Origin: CAXBOO01 sp963977425
Lineage (GTDB): Bacteria > Bacteroidota > Bacteroidia > Flavobacteriales_D > Luteibaculaceae
DNA length: 64,000 bases
Direction of reading: 5' to 3'
NCBI GenBank assembly: GCA_963977425.1
Contig: CAXBOO010000003.1
Coordinates: forward strand, 124,001 to 188,000
Below the pieces are notes generated by a model that was not told where the DNA came from, searched no databases, and saw only the letters and a list, made by a program, of their open reading frames with translations. Shown one piece after another: positions 17,714 through 26,433 of the stretch (position 1 is the stretch's first letter; each line of letters starts with the position of its first letter). Position numbers and translations under genes: made by a program.

Positions 17714-19657
17714 TTACTCTACAATTTTAAATACAGTACGTCTGTTTTCTTCATGCTCTTCTTCCGAACAAACTACACCATTGGTACACTTGTTTAAAAT
17801 TTGACTTTCACCGTAACCTTGGAAGGTCAATCTTTCGGCGTCAACACCTTTTTCTACTAGGTATTTTTTAACGCTTTCAGCTCTATCTACAGATAACTTT
17901 CTGTTGTAAGAATCATCTCCACGTGCATCACAGTGTGAACCGATCTCAATGTTTACTGCTTTATTTTCTTGAAGTAGAGTAACCAAAAGATTCAATTCTT
18001 TTTTAGCTTCTTCTCTAATATCTGATTTGTTGTAATCGAAATAAATATTGTTGATGTTATATTCTTTACCAATTTCTACCGGTTTCAATTCAACATGAAC
18101 AGCATATACATATCCTTTTTGAATAGGATTGCCTGATAAAATACTTATAGTATCAATGATTCTAGCTGAACTAAAGTCTAATGGTATGCTTTCTTTAAAG
18201 AACCCTGTTTTAGAAATGTTTGCATGGTAGTTTTGACCGTCATTCATCATATAGAAGACACCAAAATCGTTGTTGATTGTTTCGGCCATTCCACCTTCTT
18301 TGTTCACAACATTAAGTTCGTCACCGTAAGCAATAACTTCTTGACCATTGCTGTTCAAGTCTATTGTAAATACGTTGATGCTTGGTAAAGTAGTAAGAGT
18401 CTCTATGTAATAGATATCATCGCTTCCTTTTCCGCCTTCTCTGTTAGATGAGAAGTGACCTTGAGATTTATCTCCTCCTGGAATTAAAAGGAAAGCAAAA
18501 TCGTCGCGAGAAGAGTTGTAAGGTATGCCCATATTTACGGGTGTTGACAATCCATTGCGACTGTAATTACTTACAAATAGATCCAAACCACCAATACCAG
18601 CTAAACCATTTGAAGAGAAATACAAAGCATTGTTTTGAAAAACAGGGTAAAATTCATTCAAGGAAGTATTGATGTTCTCTCCCAAGTTCATAGGTTCACC
18701 CCACAGACCATTTTCTTTTTTGCTTACATAAATGTCATATTCACCCAATCCACCTGGTCGATTTGAGATGAAATACAATTCATTCCCAGAAGTACTTAAT
18801 GATGGGTGAGCAGTACTGTACCCTTTTGTGTTGTAAGGAAATGCCATTGGCTTAGACCATCCGCTACTGTCTTTAGTTGCATAGTAAATTTCAAGGTAAT
18901 TCAAACTCTCTTTTTCCTTTTTCTGAATATCAACACGTGTAAAAAACATGGTGTCTTGATTTGCAGAAAAACTTGGAGTAGCAATATGGTAAGGATAATT
19001 GCGTGCTATTTCAGCCGCTTGCATAACACTTACTTCACCAGAGTCCGTTCCTAATTCAATATCGATGATACTGAAATATGGTTTTTTTACTTCACTAGAA
19101 AGTTGATCAACACTGTTGCGTTTTTTTCTGTTGGTACTGTAATAATAATGATCGTTTTTGTCGTTAAGTGCCACCATACCAAAGTCAGAATAACGTGTGT
19201 TTACGTCTTCAACATTGCGCATTATAAATCCATCGGTATTGTTGTTTAGCCACTGAGCACCCATTTCACAACCTTCTAATTGTACATCAGCAGCTAAGCT
19301 ATCTGCGCCAGGAAGTGTTTTGTATGTATTGAATGCCAGCATAGCCTCATCGTACTTGGCATTGGCTTTCAGCATTAAGCCATATTCAAATGCGTATGCA
19401 CTGTTTCTTTTATCCGCTGATAATGCTCTTTTGTAATAACGTTCAGCTTTAGGGTATTCTCTAAGAATTTTGTAACACTCACCCAAACCAGCTAGGCTTT
19501 CAGGAGTAGGGTTTTTCTTAATGGCTTTGGTGAAATATTCGATGGCCTCAGCGTATCTATTTTCATCCATTAAATCTTGTGCTATGTATTTTTCACTTTG
19601 TGCGTAAACTGAAAAACTACAAGCAAGTAATGCGAGTATAAATGCTTTTTTCATCAT
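17714..19657 (-). CDS. OmpA-family outer-membrane protein with TPR and PD40 propeller repeats
   Basis: 647 residues with signal peptide MMKKAFILALLACSFSVYAQ. TPR repeats (about 22-140, YAEAIEYFTKAIKKNPTPES) are followed by WD40-like PD40 repeats (about 170-410, with YFISNRPGGLGEYDIYVS and LYFSSNGLAGIGGLDLFVS), a small carboxypeptidase-like linker, and a C-terminal OmpA peptidoglycan-binding domain (about 535-647, IYFDYNKSDIR, then GSHCDARGDDSYNRKLS). Proteins of this build sit in the outer-membrane/periplasm and contact peptidoglycan, and they accompany PorP/SprF proteins in T9SS and gliding loci (PorE-like). It is the last gene of a three-gene operon, 2 bases after the SprF-like gene. Confidence 0.92.
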   Translation of the reverse strand: MMKKAFILALLACSFSVYAQSEKYIAQDLMDENRYAEAIEYFTKAIKKNPTPESLAGLGECYKILREYPKAERYYKRALSADKRNSAYAFEYGLMLKANAKYDEAMLAFNTYKTLPGADSLAADVQLEGCEMGAQWLNNNTDGFIMRNVEDVNTRYSDFGMVALNDKNDHYYYSTNRKKRNSVDQLSSEVKKPYFSIIDIELGTDSGEVSVMQAAEIARNYPYHIATPSFSANQDTMFFTRVDIQKKEKESLNYLEIYYATKDSSGWSKPMAFPYNTKGYSTAHPSLSTSGNELYFISNRPGGLGEYDIYVSKKENGLWGEPMNLGENINTSLNEFYPVFQNNALYFSSNGLAGIGGLDLFVSNYSRNGLSTPVNMGIPYNSSRDDFAFLLIPGGDKSQGHFSSNREGGKGSDDIYYIETLTTLPSINVFTIDLNSNGQEVIAYGDELNVVNKEGGMAETINNDFGVFYMMNDGQNYHANISKTGFFKESIPLDFSSARIIDTISILSGNPIQKGYVYAVHVELKPVEIGKEYNINNIYFDYNKSDIREEAKKELNLLVTLLQENKAVNIEIGSHCDARGDDSYNRKLSVDRAESVKKYLVEKGVDAERLTFQGYGESQILNKCTNGVVCSEEEHEENRRTVFKIVE

Positions 19658-19659
19658 GA

Positions 19660-20592
19660 TTAGTTGAATAAAAATCTTGGGTTTTCAGTTAAATTTTTGT
19701 TTTGTATGAAACGGTATGCTACCATAATTTCATGCGATCCGCTATGTTCGTTTCTTAGGCTATTGGTACTTAAATCATAAGCATATCCAAATCGGAAAAC
19801 AGGAGTAGGGATCAATTCCATCATAATAGAAACAGATTCTTTACCTCTAACAGAAACACCTAAACCAATGAAGTTGTTGTACATCGCTCTAAGATTGATG
19901 TCCAATTGATCTTGTCCTTGTTCGCTAAGTTTGTATTGCAATGAAGGTACTAGATCCCAAGCTTCATTCAGTGAGAATATTCTTCCACCCATAAAGTAGT
20001 AGTGACGTTCTAGTGTACTTCCTTGCGATTGTTGATTACCAGAATACTCAAGTACAGGCTCAAAAATATTGAAGGCACTAACACCTGCAAAATAATGTCT
20101 GTTTTTGAAGTACAATCCAGCTTTCATATCCAATATGCTAACATTTTCATTAGCACCAGGTATCGCTGTTTCAGAAGCGTCTTTATACGTAAGCTCAGAA
20201 CCTTGTAGTTTGTTGTTGAACATCCCTAAGCTAACACCGAAAGACAAAAAGCTTTCACGTGCCAAACGGACTCTAGGAGCTGCTGTAATGACAGCGCCTG
20301 TTGAGTTTAAAGCTCCAATTCTATCGTTGATTACTTGTACACCAACACCTAAACGTCGTTGCAAAACAGAACCATCAAATGAAAGGAAACTCGTAGCAGG
20401 TGCGCCGTCAAAGCCTACCCATTGTTTACGGTAACTTCCCATTACCTCCATGTATTCGTTACTGCCCGCAGCAGCTGGATTAATAATAACCTTGTTGAAA
20501 AGATAATTACTGAAGCGAGGTGTTTGTTGAGCAAAAGCAGTCGCACCAATTAGGCACGCTGCAAATAATGTATATAGTTTAAAATTCTTCAT
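19660..20592 (-). CDS. PorP/SprF-family type IX secretion outer-membrane protein
   Basis: 310 residues with signal peptide ending TAFAQ. The opening QQTPRFSNYLFNKVIINPAAAGS is the hallmark of the PorP/SprF family; the rest alternates like a beta-barrel, with GFDGAPATSFLSFDG and FRFGYAYDLST. In Flavobacterium johnsoniae, SprF is needed for secretion of the adhesin SprB encoded beside it. Here the gene lies 10 bases after the giant CHU_C adhesin gene and 2 bases before the OmpA/PD40 gene. Its role as dedicated partner of that adhesin is inferred from this arrangement. Confidence 0.92.
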   Translation of the reverse strand: MKNFKLYTLFAACLIGATAFAQQTPRFSNYLFNKVIINPAAAGSNEYMEVMGSYRKQWVGFDGAPATSFLSFDGSVLQRRLGVGVQVINDRIGALNSTGAVITAAPRVRLARESFLSFGVSLGMFNNKLQGSELTYKDASETAIPGANENVSILDMKAGLYFKNRHYFAGVSAFNIFEPVLEYSGNQQSQGSTLERHYYFMGGRIFSLNEAWDLVPSLQYKLSEQGQDQLDINLRAMYNNFIGLGVSVRGKESVSIMMELIPTPVFRFGYAYDLSTNSLRNEHSGSHEIMVAYRFIQNKNLTENPRFLFN

Positions 20593-20602
20593 TTTTTTGG
20601 GC

Positions 20603-23600
20603 TTAGCGAATGATCATTACGTAACCAGATTTCTTAAAGTTCATTGACGGAATTTCTAACACGTAGAAATAAGCACCGTCTTCTAGGTCTTCACCAGTGA
20701 ATGAATTGTCGGCATTGTTGTAACCTACTGTTTCGTAAACTGGTTGACCCCAACGATTGAAAATCTTCACGATGTTGTCTGAGAACAATTCAATACCGTC
20801 AGCTATGTACCAATTGTCATTAGAATTATCGCCGTTTGGTGAAAATGAATTGTAGATGTCACCAATAGGGTTTTCAGGGTCAATAACTCCGAAAGTACAA
20901 CTAGCTTGTTCTGACTGTGGACCTGTTGCCGTTCCACAAGTAGAACTTTGGTAAGCTCTTACGATCATGGTTGCACCAGATTCGTTATTCGCTTTAACAA
21001 CAAGGTATTCGTAAAACAACACATTAGCTTCAGTTTGCCATGTAATTCCTGCATCTAGACTAAACTCATATCCTTCAGCATTTGCTACTGGAGTCCAAGT
21101 AAATCGAATGCTATCGTCGTTCAAAGTCTCACAGGTTACAACTGGAGCTTCTAAAGCGCTGCTGTTTCCAATAACTTTTACGGTAATGCTTGCCATACTT
21201 GACTGACAACCTTCAGGGCTAGTTATAACAGCTGAAAATTCTGAATCAGCAGTTAATACTGGAGACACTATACTTTCTCCAACATCAAAAGGTGTAACTA
21301 AGTTGTCGCTCGTGAACCATGAAACAGTATAACCTACAGGAACATCAATAGCTGCTAATATTACAGTGTTACCTGAACATGTACTATCAGCTGAAGCTTC
21401 TAATTCAGGATCATCAAGTGTAGAATTAACTTCTAATACAACTTTAGTAAACCCGCTTGAACAACCAAACTCTGATGAGAAATTCACGTAATACGTATAG
21501 AATTCATCAATTGAACTTTCGTTGGTTATGCCACCTACTTTAAATGTATCTCCAACAAATACTGGAGCTAAAGTTGAGTCAGAATACCATTGGTAGAATC
21601 CGTCGATGCTAGTCGTATCAGCAATAAACTCAGCAAATTCACCTGAACAAACAACCAATGAAGTTGTGTCAACTGATGGTATACTGAAATCAGGTATAAC
21701 TTGAAGTATAACGTATGTTCTAGGGCTTACACAACCAATAGAATCTTTTGCTATTACAAAGTAGTTTTCGTTGATGACATTCGGTGTAGTGTTCACTCTG
21801 TTGTTTAAGAATAAACTATCCGTACTAGCAATAACGGTACTTGAATCTGTAACATTATACCATTCGAAACTTTGAAGCGATAATATACTACTTGATGAAG
21901 CGAAGAAGAACGCATCACCACCATTACAAATACCTTTTTCCGTGTCATCAACATTTGGTTGTGAAGGACCAGGCGTTACCAATACTTCGATAGGAATTCT
22001 TAAACTAACACATCCAGAAGTATCTTCTAATTCCACATAGAAATCGTGAAGTATTCCGTCCAAACCAGTGTTGTAAAGAATCTCTGTTGTGAATGTATCT
22101 CCTGTGAAAATAGGAGTAGTTGAAGTCAAATCTTCATACCAGTTTAATTGACCACCCAATAATTTAGTGGCGGTTAAATCAACACTATTTCCACTACAAA
22201 TAATGCTCAGTGGAATAGGTAGAGGAGGTAAAAGACTAGGACGAACAAGGATAGCTGCAGGAACTCTTACACTTGTACAACCATTGGTGTCTGTTAACTC
22301 AACGTAGTAAAGTTTTGTAAGATCTAAACCTGAAGCATTTACGATTGGTCCCGTTGAGAAAGTTTCGCCTTCATGCAACAAGACACCACCAACTAAAGCA
22401 TCATACCATTTGAAAGTTTTAGCCGATCCTAATAGTGAACTAGCAACAAATTCAGTACTGTCTCCACTACAAATAACAGCTAATGGAGGAGTAACTAAAG
22501 GAACGTCGATAGCAGGAATTGACAATACTGTTACAGGAACACGAATGCTTCTACATCCAGTTGTGTCTTCAAGCTCTACATAATAAATGTTGGTAACATC
22601 TGTTGCACCATTATTAAAAATAGCGCCAGTATTGAAATCAGCACCTTCACCTAATTCAGTACCACCTAATAAAGCGTCATACCAACGGAAAGTTTTAGCT
22701 GATCCGAGTAATGAGCTTGCTGAGAAATCAACACTATCTCCACTACAAGCAATTGCTAGAGGAGGAGTAACCAATGGTAAATCCAATGCAGGGCGTATAA
22801 GTACAGTAGCTGGAGTTCTTAAACTTTTGCAACCAGCTGTATCGGTAACTTCTACATAATAAATACGTGCTAAATCAATGGTAGATTCATTGTATATAGC
22901 GCCTGTATTAAATGTGTCACCAGAATGCAATAAGTTACCAGCCAATAAATCATCGTACCAGTTAAACTCAGCTGCACCACCCAATAAACTGCTCACTGCA
23001 ACAGCCGTAATTTCAGCACTGTCACCATTACAAATTAGTTGAGTAATTGGGTTAGCTAAAGCTAAATCCAAAGCAGGGCGTACAATTGAAGTAACCGGTG
23101 TTCTAATACTTGAACAACCAGCAGAATCAACAGATTCTAAATAGTAAACCGTAGCTAGATCTAATCCTGAAGTATTTACAATAGCCGATGTTCTAAATGT
23201 ATCGCCCGTTGCCAATAGGTTTCCTCCAAATAATTGGTCATACCATCTAAATTCAGATCCAGTACCAAGCAAAGAAACACCAACAAACTCAGCTGAATCG
23301 CCATTACAAACAACAGCTAGAGGTGGATTTGCTATTGGAATATCCAAAGCTGGTCGAACAATAGCAATAGCTGGAGTACGAATGCTTTTACATCCTGCAG
23401 AATCAACAAATTCTACGAAATAAGTATTGATTAAGTTGTCGACACCTTGATTATTGATAGCACCTGTGTTGTATGTATCACCAGTTCCTAATAAATTTCC
23501 TGTTAATAAATCATCGTACCAATTAAAGGTACCATTGCCGCCTAATAAAGTAGTTGCAGTAAATTGAACACTATCGCCATTACAAACAGTACTTACCGTT

Positions 23601-26152
23601 GGTAATACAAGTGGTAAATCTAAGGCTGGTCTAACAACAAGTGTAACCGGAGTTCTAAGACTTCTACAACCTACAGAATCTACTGATTCAACATAAAAAA
23701 TTCTTGCAAGATCTACTGCACTGCTGTTATTGATAGCACCAGTATTGAATGTAGCACCTGAATCAATAGGAGATCCACCTAGTGGCACATCGTACCAGAA
23801 GAAATCTACTCCTGTTCCTAGCAATGATGTTGCAGTGTATTCAGCAGAATCACCATTACAAATCAATTGCGTTAATGGAGAAGCTAAAGGAAGGTCTAAA
23901 GAAGGACGGACAACTACAGTAGCAGGCAATCTTAAACTTACACATCCAGAATCGTCAATGGCTTCAACAGAATATGTTAAAATCAAATCAGCTCCTGTAT
24001 TATTAGAAATGGGACCCGTATTGAAAGTGTCACCTTGATGAACTAAGTTACCAGCCAAAACGGCATCGTACCATCTGAAATCGCTATCACCTAATAGAGA
24101 AGAAGCAATGAATTCAGCTGATTGACCTTCACAAACTGTAGCAATTAGAGGACTAACAATAGGAAGATCTAATGCTGGTCTTGTTATAACCGTTGCAGGT
24201 GTTCTTATGCTTTTGCAACCAAAATTATCAACAGCCTCTAAATAATATAATTTAACCAAGTTCAAACCTGTGTTGTTTGTAATGGTTGGCGTACTAAAAG
24301 TGTCTCCTGTATGCAACAAGTTACCACCCAATAATTGATCGTACCAATTGAAAGTAGTAGAACCTAATAATGCATTCGCTGCTAAATCTACACTTTGACC
24401 ATTACAAATTGTTGACACCAATGGATTTACCAAAGGCACATCCAATCCGGGTTTAAGAATAACAGATACAGGAATACGAAGTGAAGTACAGCCATTGGCA
24501 TCAACTGCTTCTACATAATAGATTTTAGTCAGGTTAACCGCTCCTGAATTTTCTATTTTTCCAGTGTTGAAAGTCGCTCCAGAATCAATTGGAGAACCTC
24601 CAATTAAGTCGTTATACCAATAAAAGTTAGTTGAACCCAATAAAGCCGATGCAGTAAATTCAACTGAATCACCAGCACAAATTAGTGGTGCAATAGGTGT
24701 AACAACGGGAACGTCCAATAAAGGAAGTGAAACAACCGTAGCTGGAGTTCTCAAGCTTTTACAACCATTACCATCCACTGTTTCTACATAATAGATTGAT
24801 GTTAAGTTGGCTGTAGAATTGTTGGCAACAGGTCCAGTATTGAAAGTTTTTCCAGAATCTAAAAGATTACCTCCAACTATAGCGTCATACCAGTAAAAAT
24901 CAGTACCGCCTAATAATGCAGAAGCTGTAAATAATACAGAATCGTTAGCACATGCTGTAGCAACCAAAGGATCTACTAATGGGACATCTAGTGCTGGCAA
25001 TGTTGTAACAACTACAGGTATACGAATGCTTTCGCAACCATTTCCGTCTTCGATTCCAACATAATACGTTTCCACTAAATCTAAAGCTCCAGAATTTACG
25101 ATAGGGCCTGTATTAAATGTAGGACCTGTATGCAAAAGATTTCCTCCAGTTAAAGCATCATACCAATGAAATATTACACCACCTAAAAGCGATGAAGCAG
25201 TAAATTCAACTGAATCGCCAGAACAAATTGCTGCTAAAGGTGGATTAACCAATGGTACATCCAATGCAGGTAATTTTGTTATAACAACAGGTACTCTAAG
25301 AGATAAACAACCATTAGCGTCTTCAATTTCAGCATAATAAGTGCTTACTAAGTTTAATAATCCTGTATTGGCTTCGTTTCTTCTTAGAGTATCTCCTGTG
25401 TAAAGTAGATTTCCACCCAATAAAGCATCGTACCAATTAACCGTTGTACCTACAGGTTTGTTGCTTACATAAGCTACAGATTCGTCGTTATTACAAACTA
25501 TTGGATTTTGTGCTACGGGAACAGGTAAACTCAAAGAAGGAATCAATGCCAAACTTGGAGCTAATATTCTCGGGCTTTCGCATCCACCAGCTGAAACACT
25601 CGTAACATATAAAGATGGTAATACAGTAAGCGGACCAGTATTGTAAGGGTTTCCTTCGAACAATAAATCACCATCAGCTAAGGCATCATACCATCTAAAT
25701 GTAGTATAGCCAAGTGGTGAAGTTGCCGTTACATCAGTAGATGCTCCAAAACATACTATTAAATCGCTTGGAAGTGCAACTGGAACATCAACGTTGGTTG
25801 ACAACAAGTCTACCGTAATTGAAAAAGACAATTTAGGTCCTTCAGTGGCAGTAACAGTGTTGTATGCACTTACTTTATAATTACCTGACAACAACAAGGG
25901 GCCTAATGTAATGGTGTCCGTTGTTTCTATCAAAACATCAGCTCCAAGTAAAGGGTCTGAATACCATTTGAAAGTTACATTCGGATCGTTGCTAGCTTCT
26001 GTAGCAGTAAGTACAGCAGAAGACGCTAAGCACACTGAGGTATTTCCTTGTAAAACAGGGACTTGTAATTGTGCGCTGACAGAGAGGCAGGCAAAAAACA
26101 AGGCCAGAGACATTGCGAACTGTCGCAATCTTGGTTTGTTTGGTGTCATCAT
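20603..26152 (-). CDS. Giant T9SS type B surface adhesin with 18 Ig-like repeats and CHU_C domain
   Basis: 1849 residues. A signal peptide (hydrophobic core MSLALFFACLSVSAQ) precedes 18 consecutive Ig-like repeats of about 88-95 residues. Each typically carries CSGDSxxF near its start, a FxWYD core, TGxTFNTG, a YYVE strand and a second Cys in GCxSxR, so a disulfide per repeat is plausible. A fibronectin-like domain (about 1670-1757, IRFTWTPVANAEGYEFS) comes before the C-terminal CHU_C gliding/type B sorting domain (SFSPNGDNSNDNW, IFNRWGQPVYE, ending SGYVMIIR). Type B tails target proteins through the T9SS to the surface. It is first in an operon with SprF-like and OmpA/PD40 genes. Ligand unknown; adhesion or gliding is likely. 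Two adjacent ATGs are possible starts. Confidence 0.93.
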   Translation of the reverse strand: MMTPNKPRLRQFAMSLALFFACLSVSAQLQVPVLQGNTSVCLASSAVLTATEASNDPNVTFKWYSDPLLGADVLIETTDTITLGPLLLSGNYKVSAYNTVTATEGPKLSFSITVDLLSTNVDVPVALPSDLIVCFGASTDVTATSPLGYTTFRWYDALADGDLLFEGNPYNTGPLTVLPSLYVTSVSAGGCESPRILAPSLALIPSLSLPVPVAQNPIVCNNDESVAYVSNKPVGTTVNWYDALLGGNLLYTGDTLRRNEANTGLLNLVSTYYAEIEDANGCLSLRVPVVITKLPALDVPLVNPPLAAICSGDSVEFTASSLLGGVIFHWYDALTGGNLLHTGPTFNTGPIVNSGALDLVETYYVGIEDGNGCESIRIPVVVTTLPALDVPLVDPLVATACANDSVLFTASALLGGTDFYWYDAIVGGNLLDSGKTFNTGPVANNSTANLTSIYYVETVDGNGCKSLRTPATVVSLPLLDVPVVTPIAPLICAGDSVEFTASALLGSTNFYWYNDLIGGSPIDSGATFNTGKIENSGAVNLTKIYYVEAVDANGCTSLRIPVSVILKPGLDVPLVNPLVSTICNGQSVDLAANALLGSTTFNWYDQLLGGNLLHTGDTFSTPTITNNTGLNLVKLYYLEAVDNFGCKSIRTPATVITRPALDLPIVSPLIATVCEGQSAEFIASSLLGDSDFRWYDAVLAGNLVHQGDTFNTGPISNNTGADLILTYSVEAIDDSGCVSLRLPATVVVRPSLDLPLASPLTQLICNGDSAEYTATSLLGTGVDFFWYDVPLGGSPIDSGATFNTGAINNSSAVDLARIFYVESVDSVGCRSLRTPVTLVVRPALDLPLVLPTVSTVCNGDSVQFTATTLLGGNGTFNWYDDLLTGNLLGTGDTYNTGAINNQGVDNLINTYFVEFVDSAGCKSIRTPAIAIVRPALDIPIANPPLAVVCNGDSAEFVGVSLLGTGSEFRWYDQLFGGNLLATGDTFRTSAIVNTSGLDLATVYYLESVDSAGCSSIRTPVTSIVRPALDLALANPITQLICNGDSAEITAVAVSSLLGGAAEFNWYDDLLAGNLLHSGDTFNTGAIYNESTIDLARIYYVEVTDTAGCKSLRTPATVLIRPALDLPLVTPPLAIACSGDSVDFSASSLLGSAKTFRWYDALLGGTELGEGADFNTGAIFNNGATDVTNIYYVELEDTTGCRSIRVPVTVLSIPAIDVPLVTPPLAVICSGDSTEFVASSLLGSAKTFKWYDALVGGVLLHEGETFSTGPIVNASGLDLTKLYYVELTDTNGCTSVRVPAAILVRPSLLPPLPIPLSIICSGNSVDLTATKLLGGQLNWYEDLTSTTPIFTGDTFTTEILYNTGLDGILHDFYVELEDTSGCVSLRIPIEVLVTPGPSQPNVDDTEKGICNGGDAFFFASSSSILSLQSFEWYNVTDSSTVIASTDSLFLNNRVNTTPNVINENYFVIAKDSIGCVSPRTYVILQVIPDFSIPSVDTTSLVVCSGEFAEFIADTTSIDGFYQWYSDSTLAPVFVGDTFKVGGITNESSIDEFYTYYVNFSSEFGCSSGFTKVVLEVNSTLDDPELEASADSTCSGNTVILAAIDVPVGYTVSWFTSDNLVTPFDVGESIVSPVLTADSEFSAVITSPEGCQSSMASITVKVIGNSSALEAPVVTCETLNDDSIRFTWTPVANAEGYEFSLDAGITWQTEANVLFYEYLVVKANNESGATMIVRAYQSSTCGTATGPQSEQASCTFGVIDPENPIGDIYNSFSPNGDNSNDNWYIADGIELFSDNIVKIFNRWGQPVYETVGYNNADNSFTGEDLEDGAYFYVLEIPSMNFKKSGYVMIIR
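21150..26070 (-). repeat. Array of 18 Ig-like coding repeats, about 265-285 bp each
   Basis: Repeat units inside the adhesin gene. Units 4-14 are the most alike and keep nearly constant length; units 1-3 and 15-18 are more diverged. Units 13 and 14 (about 22510-22785 and 22235-22510) share the segment LLGSAKTF and long stretches of similar DNA, pointing to a relatively recent duplication. The DNA is not identical between units, so the array is old on the whole. Confidence 0.85.
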
Positions 26153-26286
26153 TGGTTAATTTGAAAAATAAAAGTAACACTTCTGTAGGTTAAACTACCC
26201 AATAATTCTATGAGCCAATTTCTATTTCAGCTAGAATTGCAAAAAATCGACATCAGTAACATCTGCAACTACCTCAATTTTAATGA

Positions 26287-26298
26287 GCTTAGCTAAGC
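26287..26298. promoter_or_regulatory. 12-bp perfect palindrome upstream of the adhesin operon
   Basis: GCTTAGCTAAGC is its own reverse complement and lies 135 bases before the adhesin start, within the 281-base gap that must hold the operon promoter. A regulator site is possible; no known family consensus is recognised. Confidence 0.35.
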
Positions 26299-26329
26299 GC
26301 AATGCTTGAAATACTCTAGGATTCAGAGG

Positions 26330-26356
26330 TTGTACTAAAATTAAATATTAGTACAA
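26330..26356. promoter_or_regulatory. 9-bp perfect inverted repeat between protease and adhesin genes
   Basis: TTGTACTAA and TTAGTACAA are perfect complements separated by nine bases. On the minus strand no T run follows, so it does not look like an intrinsic terminator of the protease gene; an operator for the adhesin operon is an alternative. Confidence 0.4.
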
Positions 26357-26433
26357 ATATGTAGATTGAGTGATTAAAACTTGAATCTGAAAAATTATCA
26401 ACTAAAGTCAATAGTTTTCAACAAAACGATAAA

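Noticed and set aside
22587..24038. Plus-strand frames inside the adhesin gene (22587-22859 and 23730-24038)
   Set aside because: They are antisense to the Ig repeats and resemble each other only because the repeats do.
21150..26070. A CRISPR array or satellite DNA
   Set aside because: Units are about 265-285 bases, coding in frame and diverged, with conserved protein positions; no short identical repeats with unique spacers.
26330..26356. Intrinsic terminator of the protease gene
   Set aside because: The minus strand after the hairpin reads CCTCTGAATC, with no T run.
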